Part shown: piece by piece, positions 8,162 through 17,367 of the stretch | How the letters are laid out: each line of letters opens with the position of its first letter | How positions within the stretch are numbered: the first letter of the stretch is position 1 | DNA from: Porticoccaceae bacterium UBA4026 | GTDB taxonomy: Bacteria > Pseudomonadota > Gammaproteobacteria > Pseudomonadales > Porticoccaceae | NCBI GenBank assembly: GCA_002382445.1 | Contig: DGAQ01000028.1 | Span: 1-33,511, forward strand | DNA length: 33,511 bases | Reading direction: 5' to 3' | The notes under the pieces: generated by a model | Told to the model about the DNA's origin: nothing | The model's database searches: none | The model's input: only the letters and a program-made list of their open reading frames with translations | Made by a program: the position numbers and the translations under genes

Positions 8162-8425
8162 CTATAACGACGAAGTTAACATTCTGGCGATCTGCGCAGC
8201 GGTAAAAGGCCAGCCTTTTTCACGGCCATCAGGTAATAAAACCACAGGAATAAGAAGGCCATACTTTTCTTTTAGAGCGACGTCATCATGGATGTCCGCG
8301 ACTATTAAATGCCAACCTCTTTTAGCGAGTACTGGCGCGAGAATGGACTTAGCCTCATCACAAAGATGGCAGTTGGGGCCGGTGTAAATAATTAAATCTC
8401 GCTTCAGCTGTGCTGAGGGCTTCAT
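8162..8425 (-). CDS. Glutaredoxin-like (DUF836) small CxxC protein
   Basis: An 87-residue thioredoxin-fold protein. The N-terminal strand LIIYTGPNCHLCDEA holds the CHLC redox pair, followed by a helix and a cis-proline segment (LLIPVVLLPDG), the order seen in the glutaredoxin-like DUF836 family. It probably acts as a cytoplasmic thiol oxidoreductase, but its partner is unknown. The ATG overlaps the stop of the upstream aldolase-like gene in an ATGA, so the two are translationally coupled. Confidence 0.85.
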   Translation of the reverse strand: MKPSAQLKRDLIIYTGPNCHLCDEAKSILAPVLAKRGWHLIVADIHDDVALKEKYGLLIPVVLLPDGREKGWPFTAAQIARMLTSSL

Positions 8426-9537
8426 CTCCCTGCCTCTGACTGCTGCTTTGAATACTCGGTTCCATTGTCAATTAAATAACTAAAGATTAAATGCACCTTT
8501 AAGTCCGTCAAGCCCAGTAAATTCTCGCCCACGGTTAGTTCAAAATAGCATTCTTCAGGCTTGTCAGACGTCAGTGCGTTGCCAAACATTTTAATCGAGT
8601 ACTGCTCTTCTATTTCTGCCCTGACTTTATTGGCTATCTCTGCCCTAAAGGGCAAATAAACATGCACCATATTTACCTGGGGTAACTCAGGGAAGAAACG
8701 CAAAGCCTTAATATCACTGAGATGATGAACAATTTGCTGGGTTCTTTTAAAATATGCTGGCATACGGCTTAGACTCTTATCCAAGAGCATGGCAGCCGAA
8801 GCAATTTGTGGGGCCAAAGTTTGTACTGTTCCGCCCGCCCTTCTTTGCCACAGCTTAGCCTTCTCAATAAAAGCTACAGACCCAAGTAACATTGCGCCGG
8901 GCAACGCCCCTATTCCCTTGTAAAAAGAAACATAGACCGAGTCAAAACCAGCACATATTTCGTTGTATTCTCTATTATAGAAGGGTTTAGTTTCCCACAA
9001 TCTAGCGCCGTCAAGATGAAGCTTTATTTGCTTGTCATGGGCCGCAGCTTTGATTTTTTCCAACTCATCCCAGCTAGGTAACTGGCCGCCAATCTCTCTC
9101 GCGGGTAATTCAATCAACAGCGCTGATATTTTTTCGTCTATGGCCAATATATGCTCAGCTAAAAGCGTCGATTTTACCGGCCCAACAAAGGAGCGACGCA
9201 AATTGTAAAGATAGGCATAAGCATGTTCTTCGTGAATTTCAAGATGGGAGGTAGGATGCATACCAAAATGAGGGCAATTAGATTCGTCTGCCCAGACTTT
9301 TAATGCCGCTAATTGCGCGAGTGTTCCGCTAGGCATAAATCTTGCCGCAGGAAATCCCAATAAACTCGCAATTTTCTTCTCAAATGTTTCAACTAAATCA
9401 CCTGAGCCATAATTATCAAAAATAATATTATTCTGCTCACACCAATCAGCAATTTTTCGCAGAAAACGAGGAGCATCTGTTGGCCCACTGCCTGATAGGA
9501 GCGTTATACTAGCTGGAACACTGCTTGGCTTCATCAT
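8422..9537 (-). CDS. Threonine aldolase-like PLP enzyme (beta-eliminating lyase family), atypical
   Basis: A 371-residue fold-type I PLP enzyme. HLDGARLW (174-181) is the aspartate motif that contacts the PLP ring nitrogen, and SFYKGIGALPGAMLLG holds the likely Schiff-base lysine K207. These match low-specificity L-threonine aldolases (threonine to glycine plus acetaldehyde). The N-terminal motif usually reading like D-T-V-T-x-P is replaced by SGSGPTDAPRF, and the usual GDDxYGEDP region reads DNYGSGDLVETFE, so the substrate may differ. Two ATGs occur in tandem (9537, 9534). It lies nine bases after rlmKL and overlaps the small redox gene by four bases. Confidence 0.8.
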   Translation of the reverse strand: MMKPSSVPASITLLSGSGPTDAPRFLRKIADWCEQNNIIFDNYGSGDLVETFEKKIASLLGFPAARFMPSGTLAQLAALKVWADESNCPHFGMHPTSHLEIHEEHAYAYLYNLRRSFVGPVKSTLLAEHILAIDEKISALLIELPAREIGGQLPSWDELEKIKAAAHDKQIKLHLDGARLWETKPFYNREYNEICAGFDSVYVSFYKGIGALPGAMLLGSVAFIEKAKLWQRRAGGTVQTLAPQIASAAMLLDKSLSRMPAYFKRTQQIVHHLSDIKALRFFPELPQVNMVHVYLPFRAEIANKVRAEIEEQYSIKMFGNALTSDKPEECYFELTVGENLLGLTDLKVHLIFSYLIDNGTEYSKQQSEAGR

Positions 9538-9546
9538 AGTTAAAAC

Positions 9547-11724
9547 CTAACCAAAGGTGGTTCGTCGAGTTATCACCCAAACATTATGAATTCTCGGGTT
9601 TCTTTCAAAATCGACATCCAAGGTCTTCGGCGTAATATTTTCACAATCAAACTGACGTAAGGTGAGCTCATCCATCTTGAACTTGCGAAAATTGTTGGAG
9701 AAAATCAATGTACCCTCGGGTGCCAACTTGGCCATAGTGGCGCGTATCATATCGCCATGATCACGTTGTATATCCAAAATAGAATCCATCTTTTTGGAAT
9801 TGGAAAATGTTGGTGGGTCCAGTAAAATAACATCGTACTGCTCACTATCAGCTTCTAGCCACTTTAAGCAGTCGGCCCGCAACAACTGATGCTTGCTGGA
9901 TCGCAAACTGTTCAGATCAAAATTACGCTGGGCCCAGTCCAAATAGGTATTGGACATATCTATGCTCAGAGAGCGGCTAGCACCTGCTAAGGCCGCCTGC
10001 ACTGAGGCTGCAGCTGTGTAACAAAATAGATTAAGGAAAGTTTTGCCTTTAACCATATCGCCAATAAGGGAGCGGACAGGGCGGTGGTCGAGAAAAAGTC
10101 CAGTATCCAGATAGTCAGACAGGTTAACTTCAAAATGAGCATTGCCTTCGCTGACTTGAATCGTCTCGCTTGGCCCCTCATTAAGCCGCTGATACTGGCT
10201 ATCACCTTTTTGTCGTCGACGCTCTTTATAATGAATTTTGCCTCGAAAACTAGCCGAGAATTCTTTGACTGCCTGCTTAATTTCGGCGAAGCGTTCTCGA
10301 GCAACCTTTTCAGAAATCGTGTTCGGTGGTGCGTATTCTTGCACGTAAATTGATTGGTCATAGATATCTACAGCCACCGCATATTCTGGGATATCAGCAT
10401 CGTAAAGACGATAACAGCTGATGCCGGACTTTTTCCGCCAGCCATCCAATTTTCTTTGGTTTTTCTTGAAGCGATTGAGCACCATCCTGGCACCCTCACT
10501 TAAGTCCTGAGCTGGCGCCGGCGTGCTTAAGCGGGCTGCTATTTTTGCAGACTTTGAGGTCATGTCCTCAAACACCAACAACTTACAGGGAATAGTGCCA
10601 TTGAACAGACTGTATTGTTTGGTCGGAGAAAGATCGGTTTCACGACCTAGATCCACATTACCTGTAAAAATAGCCGCCTTCCAACCTTGGAAATTCTTTT
10701 GCAGCACTGTACCCAACTTTTGATATAACGGAATGAGCTCATCAACCTCACCCAAACGCTCGCCATAAGGGGGATTAGTTAACAATAAACCTCGCTCTGC
10801 GGTGGGTTTGCCGAACTGATCTATAGGTTTGTGAGCCAAACGAATATGCCCATCTAAGCCCGCATTTTGAATATTCTGAGTGGTGTACTCAAGCACTCTT
10901 GGATTGGCGTCATAGCCGCGAATGTCTAGCTCTAGATTTTCAAGACCTATGGCCTTGCGTTGCTGGGCTTCATCAACCAATCTTTGCCAAAGTTCTGCGT
11001 CATGCTGTAACCACTGATCAAACCCATAGCGCTCACGAAGTATTCCTGGCGCAATGTCTGCCGCCATCATCGCGCCCTCAATGATCAATGTGCCGCTGCC
11101 ACACATTGGGTCAAGTAACGCACCGCCTTCCTCCGCCATTGCCGGCCAACCTGCTCTAAGCAGCAAAGCCACTGCCAAGTTCTCTTTAATTGGAGCAGTG
11201 CCCTGCCCTGTTCGATATCCTCGGCGGTGTAAACTTTCACCTGATATATCTAAGGAAACAGTCACACACCCTTTGTGCTGGCGCACCTGAATACGAATAT
11301 CAGGATTTTTGGTATCTACGTTTGGACGCTCACCTTCTATACGTCGAATGCGATCGACAATGGCGTCTTTAACTCGCTGAGAACCGTACATGGTGTTATC
11401 AATTAGACGTGAGGTACCGATAAAATCGATGGCAATACTTTGTGCCGCCGAAAAATGCTCCTCCCAGGGTATCTCGTTGCACTGGTTGTAGAGATCGTCC
11501 GACTCGTTCAGCATAAAACTTTGCAAGGGCATCAAAATACGATTAGCTAGCCGCGACCAAAGGCAAGCTCTGTAGGTGAGTTCCAGTGAACCCTGAAAAT
11601 GCACAGCGGCCACCGTTTCCTTTACCCCTTCAGCACCCATGGCCTGTAATTCTTCAGCCAGCAGCAATTCCAACCCTTTCGGGCAGGTTGCCAGCCAATT
11701 GGTTTGCAGAGATACCTGGGCCAC
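9547..11724 (-). CDS. rlmL: Bifunctional 23S rRNA methyltransferase (m2G2445 / m7G2069)
   Basis: A 725-residue RlmKL fusion. The N-terminal THUMP region (about 1-160) precedes the RlmL methyltransferase domain, with SAM motif DPMCGSGT (205-212) and catalytic NPPYGERLG (about 316). The C-terminal RlmK domain carries FLNLFCYTAAASV and the DPPTFSNSKKM motif (about 645). Together they methylate G2445 (N2) and G2069 (N7) of 23S rRNA, as shown for the E. coli enzyme of similar size (~700 residues). The start is GTG, with AAGGA seven bases upstream. It heads a tight minus-strand cluster with the aldolase-like and redox genes. Confidence 0.96.
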   Translation of the reverse strand: MAQVSLQTNWLATCPKGLELLLAEELQAMGAEGVKETVAAVHFQGSLELTYRACLWSRLANRILMPLQSFMLNESDDLYNQCNEIPWEEHFSAAQSIAIDFIGTSRLIDNTMYGSQRVKDAIVDRIRRIEGERPNVDTKNPDIRIQVRQHKGCVTVSLDISGESLHRRGYRTGQGTAPIKENLAVALLLRAGWPAMAEEGGALLDPMCGSGTLIIEGAMMAADIAPGILRERYGFDQWLQHDAELWQRLVDEAQQRKAIGLENLELDIRGYDANPRVLEYTTQNIQNAGLDGHIRLAHKPIDQFGKPTAERGLLLTNPPYGERLGEVDELIPLYQKLGTVLQKNFQGWKAAIFTGNVDLGRETDLSPTKQYSLFNGTIPCKLLVFEDMTSKSAKIAARLSTPAPAQDLSEGARMVLNRFKKNQRKLDGWRKKSGISCYRLYDADIPEYAVAVDIYDQSIYVQEYAPPNTISEKVARERFAEIKQAVKEFSASFRGKIHYKERRRQKGDSQYQRLNEGPSETIQVSEGNAHFEVNLSDYLDTGLFLDHRPVRSLIGDMVKGKTFLNLFCYTAAASVQAALAGASRSLSIDMSNTYLDWAQRNFDLNSLRSSKHQLLRADCLKWLEADSEQYDVILLDPPTFSNSKKMDSILDIQRDHGDMIRATMAKLAPEGTLIFSNNFRKFKMDELTLRQFDCENITPKTLDVDFERNPRIHNVWVITRRTTFG

Positions 11725-11899
11725 TTAGTTTTCCTTTTGATTACTTCAAGATATAAAATGCATTATGTATAGACGAAAAACGTCTGAACGAATCCGGCAA
11801 TTATAAGTCTAAACTTATGCGTTACTTAAAAAGCGCACATGATATAGGTCTTTAGACTATTTTGTTTAAAAATAAGCCATCATCTGCTACCAAAATGGG

Positions 11900-11927
11900 T
11901 TGACCCTGTGTTAGCGTACCTTAAGAT
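11900..11927 (+). promoter_or_regulatory. Putative sigma-70 promoter of rmf
   Basis: TTGACC (11900-11905) and TAAGAT (11922-11927) are separated by 16 bases. Initiation would fall about 35 bases upstream of the rmf start, giving a short leader that includes the AAAAGGAG ribosome-binding site. The rest of the 246-base gap between rlmKL and rmf (11725-11970) is AT-rich; I see no gene in it. Confidence 0.5.
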
Positions 11928-11970
11928 GAAACCTATATTACCGTTGATCTGCGTAGAAAAGGAGATGTCT

Positions 11971-12189
11971 ATGAAGAAACACAAGAGAGACCCGGAGCAT
12001 CGTTCGTATGTAAAGGGTTACCAGTCAGCAATTCAGGGGCGCTCACTATCCCTCTGCCCCTACCAAGAAAACACAACAATGGCCTATCAATGGTCACGGG
12101 GCTGGCGCGAAGGCCGAAAAGACGGCTGGTCAGGCTACAATACTAATGCTTGCCAGCAGAAGGTAGCCAGTCTAATTCTCAACAGCTGA
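11971..12189 (+). CDS. rmf: Ribosome modulation factor
   Basis: A 72-residue RMF. The core KRDPEHRSYVKGYQ, GRS, LCPY and W..GWREG matches the E. coli protein (55 residues), which dimerises ribosomes into inactive 100S particles in stationary phase or stress. The start is the ATG at 11971, because AAAAGGAG (11957-11964) sits six bases before it. An in-frame ATG at 11965 abuts the Shine-Dalgarno directly, and the frame is open further upstream to 11908. The C-terminus is ~15 residues longer than in E. coli, as in several non-enteric gammaproteobacteria. It stands alone between two minus-strand units, with its own promoter and terminator. Confidence 0.93.
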   Translation: MKKHKRDPEHRSYVKGYQSAIQGRSLSLCPYQENTTMAYQWSRGWREGRKDGWSGYNTNACQQKVASLILNS

Positions 12190-12225
12190 CCGCTGAATAG
12201 AGAAAATTTTATTTATTGGTCAAAG

Positions 12226-12249
12226 CGGCGGCAAACCAATTTGCCGCCG
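12226..12249. terminator. Hairpin terminator between convergent rmf and gdhB
   Basis: CGGCGGCAAA (12226-12235) and TTTGCCGCCG (12240-12249) form a perfect 10-base-pair stem closing a CCAA loop. It lies 36 bases after the rmf stop and 21 bases after the gdhB stop. The downstream T-tracts are weak on both strands, so termination may be imperfect or Rho-assisted. The location between two convergent genes supports bidirectional use. Confidence 0.65.
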
Positions 12250-12270
12250 TAGGGTCCGGTTGTTTTAGAA

Positions 12271-15200
12271 CTATTTATCCAAAGAGGCCTGAACTAAGTT
12301 AAGAAGCTCTCTAAGTGCGACTGAAATCATTGCAAAGTCAGACTGAGGCACCTTACGCAGGTCTTTTACCATTAATTTCCAGCGATGAATCAGCTCTTTC
12401 TGCTGGTCTTGCCAGGTTTCCATTGATGAGGGGTCCCTCAGGCTCAATGTGCATAGACAAGCGGTGAGCCTGCGACGCTGGCTTTCAAGGTCATCGACGT
12501 AGGTTTCTCGAGCTAAATCTTGCCACCGACTATCTGGCTGTAAGTCCACAATTTGAGCCATAAACCAGTCTAAAGACAAAAATTCGCCAAGCCCAAAGTA
12601 CACCTCTGCAACTTGCTGCACTGGCATATCCAGCACTAAGGCTGTTTGAACCACCCCCATACTCATAAACATGCTGTCGGTGGAAGCCAGTCGCTCTGCC
12701 AATTTGAGCTCCACTCCTATGTTAGTCAGCTCATCTCGCTCGCCACCCCAGAGTGCCCTCCACTGGTCTTTTTGCAGGACCGGAAGCTCTGACAGCAAGG
12801 CCTCGGTGGGTTGGGAATACTGTGCAATGAGCGATTGACAATCTAGATTCAAGCGATGATTTCGCAAAAACCATCGTGTGGCGCGGCGTGCCAGCCTGAC
12901 TAAAATGTGCAGTAAATCTAGCTCTATCGCCGCCGACAACCGCGGGTTATGCTCTTCGATCTGTTGCCATAGACTTTTAATGCCGAGCACTTCAGTCACT
13001 ATGGTGTATGCCCTTATAACGTCTTCTGCAGAGGCTCCTGTCGACTCCATCTGCCTGAAGAAAAAGCTAAAACCAACCCGATTCACTAAGTCATTAACGA
13101 TTTGGTTCGCGGCAATTTCATTCGCTAGAGGATGGGCTTCTACCGCGTCACCAAAGCGCGACACTAACTGTTTAGGAAAATAAGCGGTGACTGAACGGGA
13201 AAGCCATGGGTCAGCCAGTAGATTTGATTCAACTAAGGCCTCTTTAAGCACTACTTTGGAATAGCAAATTAACACTGAAAGCTCAGGTCTGGTCCAAGGG
13301 GGTTGGTGTCGATTAATTCTGTCGGTGAGTTGATCATCAGTAGGCAGAAACTCTAGATCTCGATCCAGTTTATCTGTATCTTCAAGCCAACTTAAATAGC
13401 GCGTGTATTCTGAATGGTGCTGTTGGCTTCGTGCCATAGCCAAGCTAATAGCCCTGGTCTGTCTTACATTGTTGTCTAAAACTAATGTGGCAATATCATC
13501 GGTCATAGCCGCCAGTAGCGTATTCCTGTCTTCTACGCCCATAAGTCCTGCGGCAACCTGTTTGTTGAGCAGTATCTTGATGTTTACCTCATGGTCTGAG
13601 CAGTCTACCCCGGCAGCATTATCTATAAAGTCTGTGTTGCACAGCCCGCCGCGCAGACAGAACTCCACCCGTCCGCGCTGGGTCATGCCTAGATTGCCAC
13701 CCTCACCTATTACTCGGCATCGCAATTCGCGGCCGTCGACTCTCAATGCGTCGTTTGCTCGATCGCCCACCTCTGCGTTGTTTTCGGAGGATGCTTTTAC
13801 ATAAGTGCCGATGCCACCGTTCCAAATCAAGTCCACAGGTGCTTTAAGGATATAGTTAATAAGTTCTGTGGGGGTTACCTGGTCTTTGTCGATAGCAAAA
13901 CGACTCTTGATCTCAGCGGTTAGGGTAAGCGACTTCTCACTTCTTAAGTACAGGGCACTGCCCGGTGACATCAGGTTTTTGTCAAAATCAGCCCAAGTTG
14001 TCCCTGGGGTATCAAACAGCCGCTGCCGTTCTGGGAATGTTGTCTGGGCATTAGGATTGGGGTCAACAAAGATATGTAGGTGGTTGAAGGCCGCCACCAA
14101 CTGGATATGTTCAGAGAGGAGCATGCCATTACCAAATACGTCACCACCCATGTCTCCAATACCGACCACACTAAAGTCTTCCGATTGGATGTCTGTGCCA
14201 ATCTCATAAAAATGCCTTTGCACCGCAATCCAAGCACCACGAGCAGTAATACCCATACCTTTGTGATCGTAGCCGTTACCACCTCCAGATGCGAAGGCAT
14301 CGCCAAGCCAGAAGTTATTTGCTTCAGAAATCTCATTGGCAATATCTGAGAAAGTCGCGGTTCCCTTATCTGCCGCCACCACCAGGTAGGGGTCGTCACC
14401 GTCACGGCGCACAACCTCTAAGGGCGGCACTAATTTGTCATCCACTATATTGTCACTAATATCTAACAACGCCTGTACATAGAGCATATAGCAAGCAATG
14501 CCTTCCTGGATAAAGGCTTCGCGGCCTGCCCCAGGGTTTGCCTGTTTAGCAACAAAGCCGCCCTTGGCTCCGGTGGGCACAATAACCGCATTCTTAACCT
14601 GCTGGGCTTTCACTAGGCCAAGAACCTCTGTTCGGTAATCTTCAACTCTATCTGACCAACGCAACCCTCCTCGCGCCACTTTGCCACCGCGCAGATGAAC
14701 ACCCTCAATACGAGGAGAATAAACAAATATCTCATAGACCGGTCGTGGCTTGGGCGCCAAACTAATTTGTTGCGAGGCCAACTTAACCGAAATATAAGAC
14801 TTGTATGTACCATCTTCGACTGTCTGGAAAAAATTAGTTCGCAGGGTAGCCTGAACTAAATCGAGGTAGCCTCTAATTACATTATCTTCGTTGATGTTAT
14901 TAATAAGATCTAAACCACCGAGTACTTTCGCCACCAAACCTTCAATGCGCTCACTGCGACTATTTGAAGCATACCGCGGATCAAAATAGCTCTTAAACAA
15001 AGCCACTAAATTACGGGTGATATCTAAGTACTTGGAAAGAGTGTCAGCAATAAAATCCTGACTATAGGGAACACTCAGTTGTTTAAGGTAACGGGCATAG
15101 AGACGCAACATAGCCACAGCCCTCCAATCTAGCCTTGCACCAATCACTAAACGGTTAAAGCTGTCATTTTCTGCGTCACCTCTCCACACTTGCAACAGGG

Positions 15201-17133
15201 CATCTTTAAAGCTTTTTTGTATTGCAGATACATCGACGTCAACATCAAGTGAAAAATCTAAATCGAAGTCTTGCATCCAGATTACGCCCTCACTATCGGG
15301 ACGAATCGAGTAGGGATGCTCCATCACTACTCTAAAACCTAGATTTTCCAACATAGGAATCATGTCTGACAGCTCTAAAGGTGCGCCTCTATGAAAAAGC
15401 GTTAGACGCAGATGGTTATCAGTACCCCCTTGGTCTTGTCCAAGATCGATAGCAAGTTCATCTGGATTTTCAAGTTCATCAAATAAACTTATATGCTTTA
15501 AGGCGAGGTCAGGAGCATAAATCTCTTGATATGCGCCAGAAAAAGCTCTTTGGAATCGACGCGCCAGTGCTGCGCCCTCAGCGAGTCCAAATTGATTCAG
15601 CGCCTGTTCTTGGAATTCGCCGTGCCAATCCCGGATAGTATGCTCCACCAAAGCCTGCAGCAACTCGGCATTTACCTCAAGGTAATGTCTATTTTGAATT
15701 TTATAAACTAAATAAATTCTCACTAACACGGAATCGGGAACGAACTCAGCCGTAAATTCACTTTCAACAGCTTCTAACTCAGCACCAATTCTCTTCTGTA
15801 TTTTTTCTCTCACATCTGTGCTGTACGACTCTCGTGGCAGATAAACCAAGCAATTTACAAATTTATCAAAGGGGTCTGGTTGGACAAAAACTCTCACCAC
15901 CCGACGCTCATAAATTTGCCATATCCCGATGGCTGTATCAGCAAGAATCTCGCGGCTGATATGCAACAATTCATCTCGCGGATGGGAATCTAAGATCGTC
16001 GATAATGCCTTACCATCATGACTATTAGGGCTAAATCCAGCACGTTCCAGCACCCATTTTACTTTCTCTCTTAATATTGGAATCCTTCTTGGGCTATATG
16101 AATAAAATTGTGAAGTGTAAAGTCCAAGTAAGCGCACTTCACCTACCGGGTCGCCCTTATCATTGAACCGCTTAACTACAATATAATCAGAATAGGCATT
16201 GCGGTGTACCCGGGAACGTTTAGAGGATTTGGTGACGGCTAGTATCTGGTCGTCTTCATAGAGCGCCTTAACGCCCTCACTTAGCCCGTCAACAGATTCT
16301 TCCCGCAAATCACCCCCATATCTGCGTAAAAGACCGCAGGCGGTGTTAGCGACTTCACGCAAAGAAACCTTTTCATCATCTACAACAAGATCAAATTCCG
16401 CATAACCGGTGTAGACAAAATAGCCATTGTTAACCCACTCCAGAAACTCAATAGATTCCTGAAGCTGCTCAACCTGAGGTGCATTATCTTTAAGGTCTTG
16501 AATTAACTTTTGTGTACGCCCTCGCATCATCTCAAAATCATCGACTACGGCGTCTATATCATCCAAAACCAAACATAATTCCCGCTCTAGAGCCTCTAAT
16601 TCTCGGTCAGTGAGCATGTCGACTTCGATACTAATAAAGGCCTCATGATTTGCGCCCTCGACAAATTTAGCAGAGACCCCTTCGATCAGACCGTCAGCAT
16701 CTCTCAATGTCCAAGCCAAATTACTCTGTAAGGTGTAAATATTTAACTCTCGACGATTCAAAGCCATGCGCAATGAATCCACCAAGAAAGGCATATCTCT
16801 TTGGTTGATATAAATGGTAGTGTATTGGCTTGACCAGCTATCAATTTCAATGCTCGGGTTAAATACTCGCACTTTCGCGGAGTGAGCTATGTCAGCGCGC
16901 AAGGTGAAAGGCGTCTCACCAAAAGAATATAGACCCCAAATATTCCAAAAAATATCTTCAGAGGGTCTATTTAAATAATCTTGATCTGGGTAGAAATGAA
17001 TTGCATGAGCAATAAAATTTTGGAACCGGGTATCTTGGCCCTTTTTAAGTTTGCTGGCGGCAACCTTCGCCAATGATTGAATAAGTCGACTCCGCCCACC
17101 ATCTTGTGTCACGTCCATGAGAAATTTATGCAA
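12271..17133 (-). CDS. gdhB: NAD-specific glutamate dehydrogenase, large (GDH-180) type
   Basis: A 1620-residue enzyme of the ~180-kDa bacterial NAD-GDH class, which oxidatively deaminates glutamate to 2-oxoglutarate and ammonia. The first ~700 residues are ACT-like regulatory domains. The catalytic core has GGLRWSDR followed by PTGAKGGF (853-860, catalytic K857), and the Rossmann motif GIGDMGGDVFGNG begins at G991. The ~500-residue C-terminal extension is typical of the class. The start given is TTG at 17133, with ACGGA five bases upstream. The ATG at 17118 (MDVTQDGG) has a poorer ribosome-binding site but is possible. It is a lone gene, convergent with rmf and divergent from moxR. It would feed amino-acid carbon into the TCA cycle. 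Confidence 0.96.
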   Translation of the reverse strand: MHKFLMDVTQDGGRSRLIQSLAKVAASKLKKGQDTRFQNFIAHAIHFYPDQDYLNRPSEDIFWNIWGLYSFGETPFTLRADIAHSAKVRVFNPSIEIDSWSSQYTTIYINQRDMPFLVDSLRMALNRRELNIYTLQSNLAWTLRDADGLIEGVSAKFVEGANHEAFISIEVDMLTDRELEALERELCLVLDDIDAVVDDFEMMRGRTQKLIQDLKDNAPQVEQLQESIEFLEWVNNGYFVYTGYAEFDLVVDDEKVSLREVANTACGLLRRYGGDLREESVDGLSEGVKALYEDDQILAVTKSSKRSRVHRNAYSDYIVVKRFNDKGDPVGEVRLLGLYTSQFYSYSPRRIPILREKVKWVLERAGFSPNSHDGKALSTILDSHPRDELLHISREILADTAIGIWQIYERRVVRVFVQPDPFDKFVNCLVYLPRESYSTDVREKIQKRIGAELEAVESEFTAEFVPDSVLVRIYLVYKIQNRHYLEVNAELLQALVEHTIRDWHGEFQEQALNQFGLAEGAALARRFQRAFSGAYQEIYAPDLALKHISLFDELENPDELAIDLGQDQGGTDNHLRLTLFHRGAPLELSDMIPMLENLGFRVVMEHPYSIRPDSEGVIWMQDFDLDFSLDVDVDVSAIQKSFKDALLQVWRGDAENDSFNRLVIGARLDWRAVAMLRLYARYLKQLSVPYSQDFIADTLSKYLDITRNLVALFKSYFDPRYASNSRSERIEGLVAKVLGGLDLINNINEDNVIRGYLDLVQATLRTNFFQTVEDGTYKSYISVKLASQQISLAPKPRPVYEIFVYSPRIEGVHLRGGKVARGGLRWSDRVEDYRTEVLGLVKAQQVKNAVIVPTGAKGGFVAKQANPGAGREAFIQEGIACYMLYVQALLDISDNIVDDKLVPPLEVVRRDGDDPYLVVAADKGTATFSDIANEISEANNFWLGDAFASGGGNGYDHKGMGITARGAWIAVQRHFYEIGTDIQSEDFSVVGIGDMGGDVFGNGMLLSEHIQLVAAFNHLHIFVDPNPNAQTTFPERQRLFDTPGTTWADFDKNLMSPGSALYLRSEKSLTLTAEIKSRFAIDKDQVTPTELINYILKAPVDLIWNGGIGTYVKASSENNAEVGDRANDALRVDGRELRCRVIGEGGNLGMTQRGRVEFCLRGGLCNTDFIDNAAGVDCSDHEVNIKILLNKQVAAGLMGVEDRNTLLAAMTDDIATLVLDNNVRQTRAISLAMARSQQHHSEYTRYLSWLEDTDKLDRDLEFLPTDDQLTDRINRHQPPWTRPELSVLICYSKVVLKEALVESNLLADPWLSRSVTAYFPKQLVSRFGDAVEAHPLANEIAANQIVNDLVNRVGFSFFFRQMESTGASAEDVIRAYTIVTEVLGIKSLWQQIEEHNPRLSAAIELDLLHILVRLARRATRWFLRNHRLNLDCQSLIAQYSQPTEALLSELPVLQKDQWRALWGGERDELTNIGVELKLAERLASTDSMFMSMGVVQTALVLDMPVQQVAEVYFGLGEFLSLDWFMAQIVDLQPDSRWQDLARETYVDDLESQRRRLTACLCTLSLRDPSSMETWQDQQKELIHRWKLMVKDLRKVPQSDFAMISVALRELLNLVQASLDK

Positions 17134-17296
17134 CCTTTTCCGTTTTTAAAAGTCTTTAGCATAGGTATTATTGAACACCATATTCTAAGGTAACAAAAAG
17201 CAATCTTTGTGGGTATCAATATTGTCGCTTTTTTTGATATTAAATTGGACTTTTATTGTCAGAATGTAATCAGTGGTTAAATGGCTCCATCAGTGT

Positions 17297-17325
17297 TTGT
17301 TTGTTGATAGTATAGAGTCTAAAAT
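17297..17325 (+). promoter_or_regulatory. Putative sigma-70 promoter of the moxR-bat operon
   Basis: TTGTTT (17297-17302) and TAAAAT (17320-17325) are separated by 17 bases, about 43 bases upstream of the moxR TTG start. The 234-base divergent region (17134-17367) also contains a loose inverted repeat TATCAA/TTGATA (17214-17219 and 17234-17239) next to a T7 run. It might bind a regulator but is too short to be convincing. Confidence 0.45.
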
Positions 17326-17367
17326 CGTCGCCCCAGAATCGTCAGAACAACACAGTAGAGGTATACT

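Noticed and set aside
11908..11970. Longer rmf product beginning at 11908
   Set aside because: The extension overlaps the likely promoter -10 region, and the AAAAGGAG site is correctly spaced only for the ATG at 11971.
13403..14414. Several 90-147-residue frames overlapping gdhB on both strands
   Set aside because: They lie wholly inside a well-supported 1620-residue enzyme, have no family resemblance and no plausible ribosome-binding sites.
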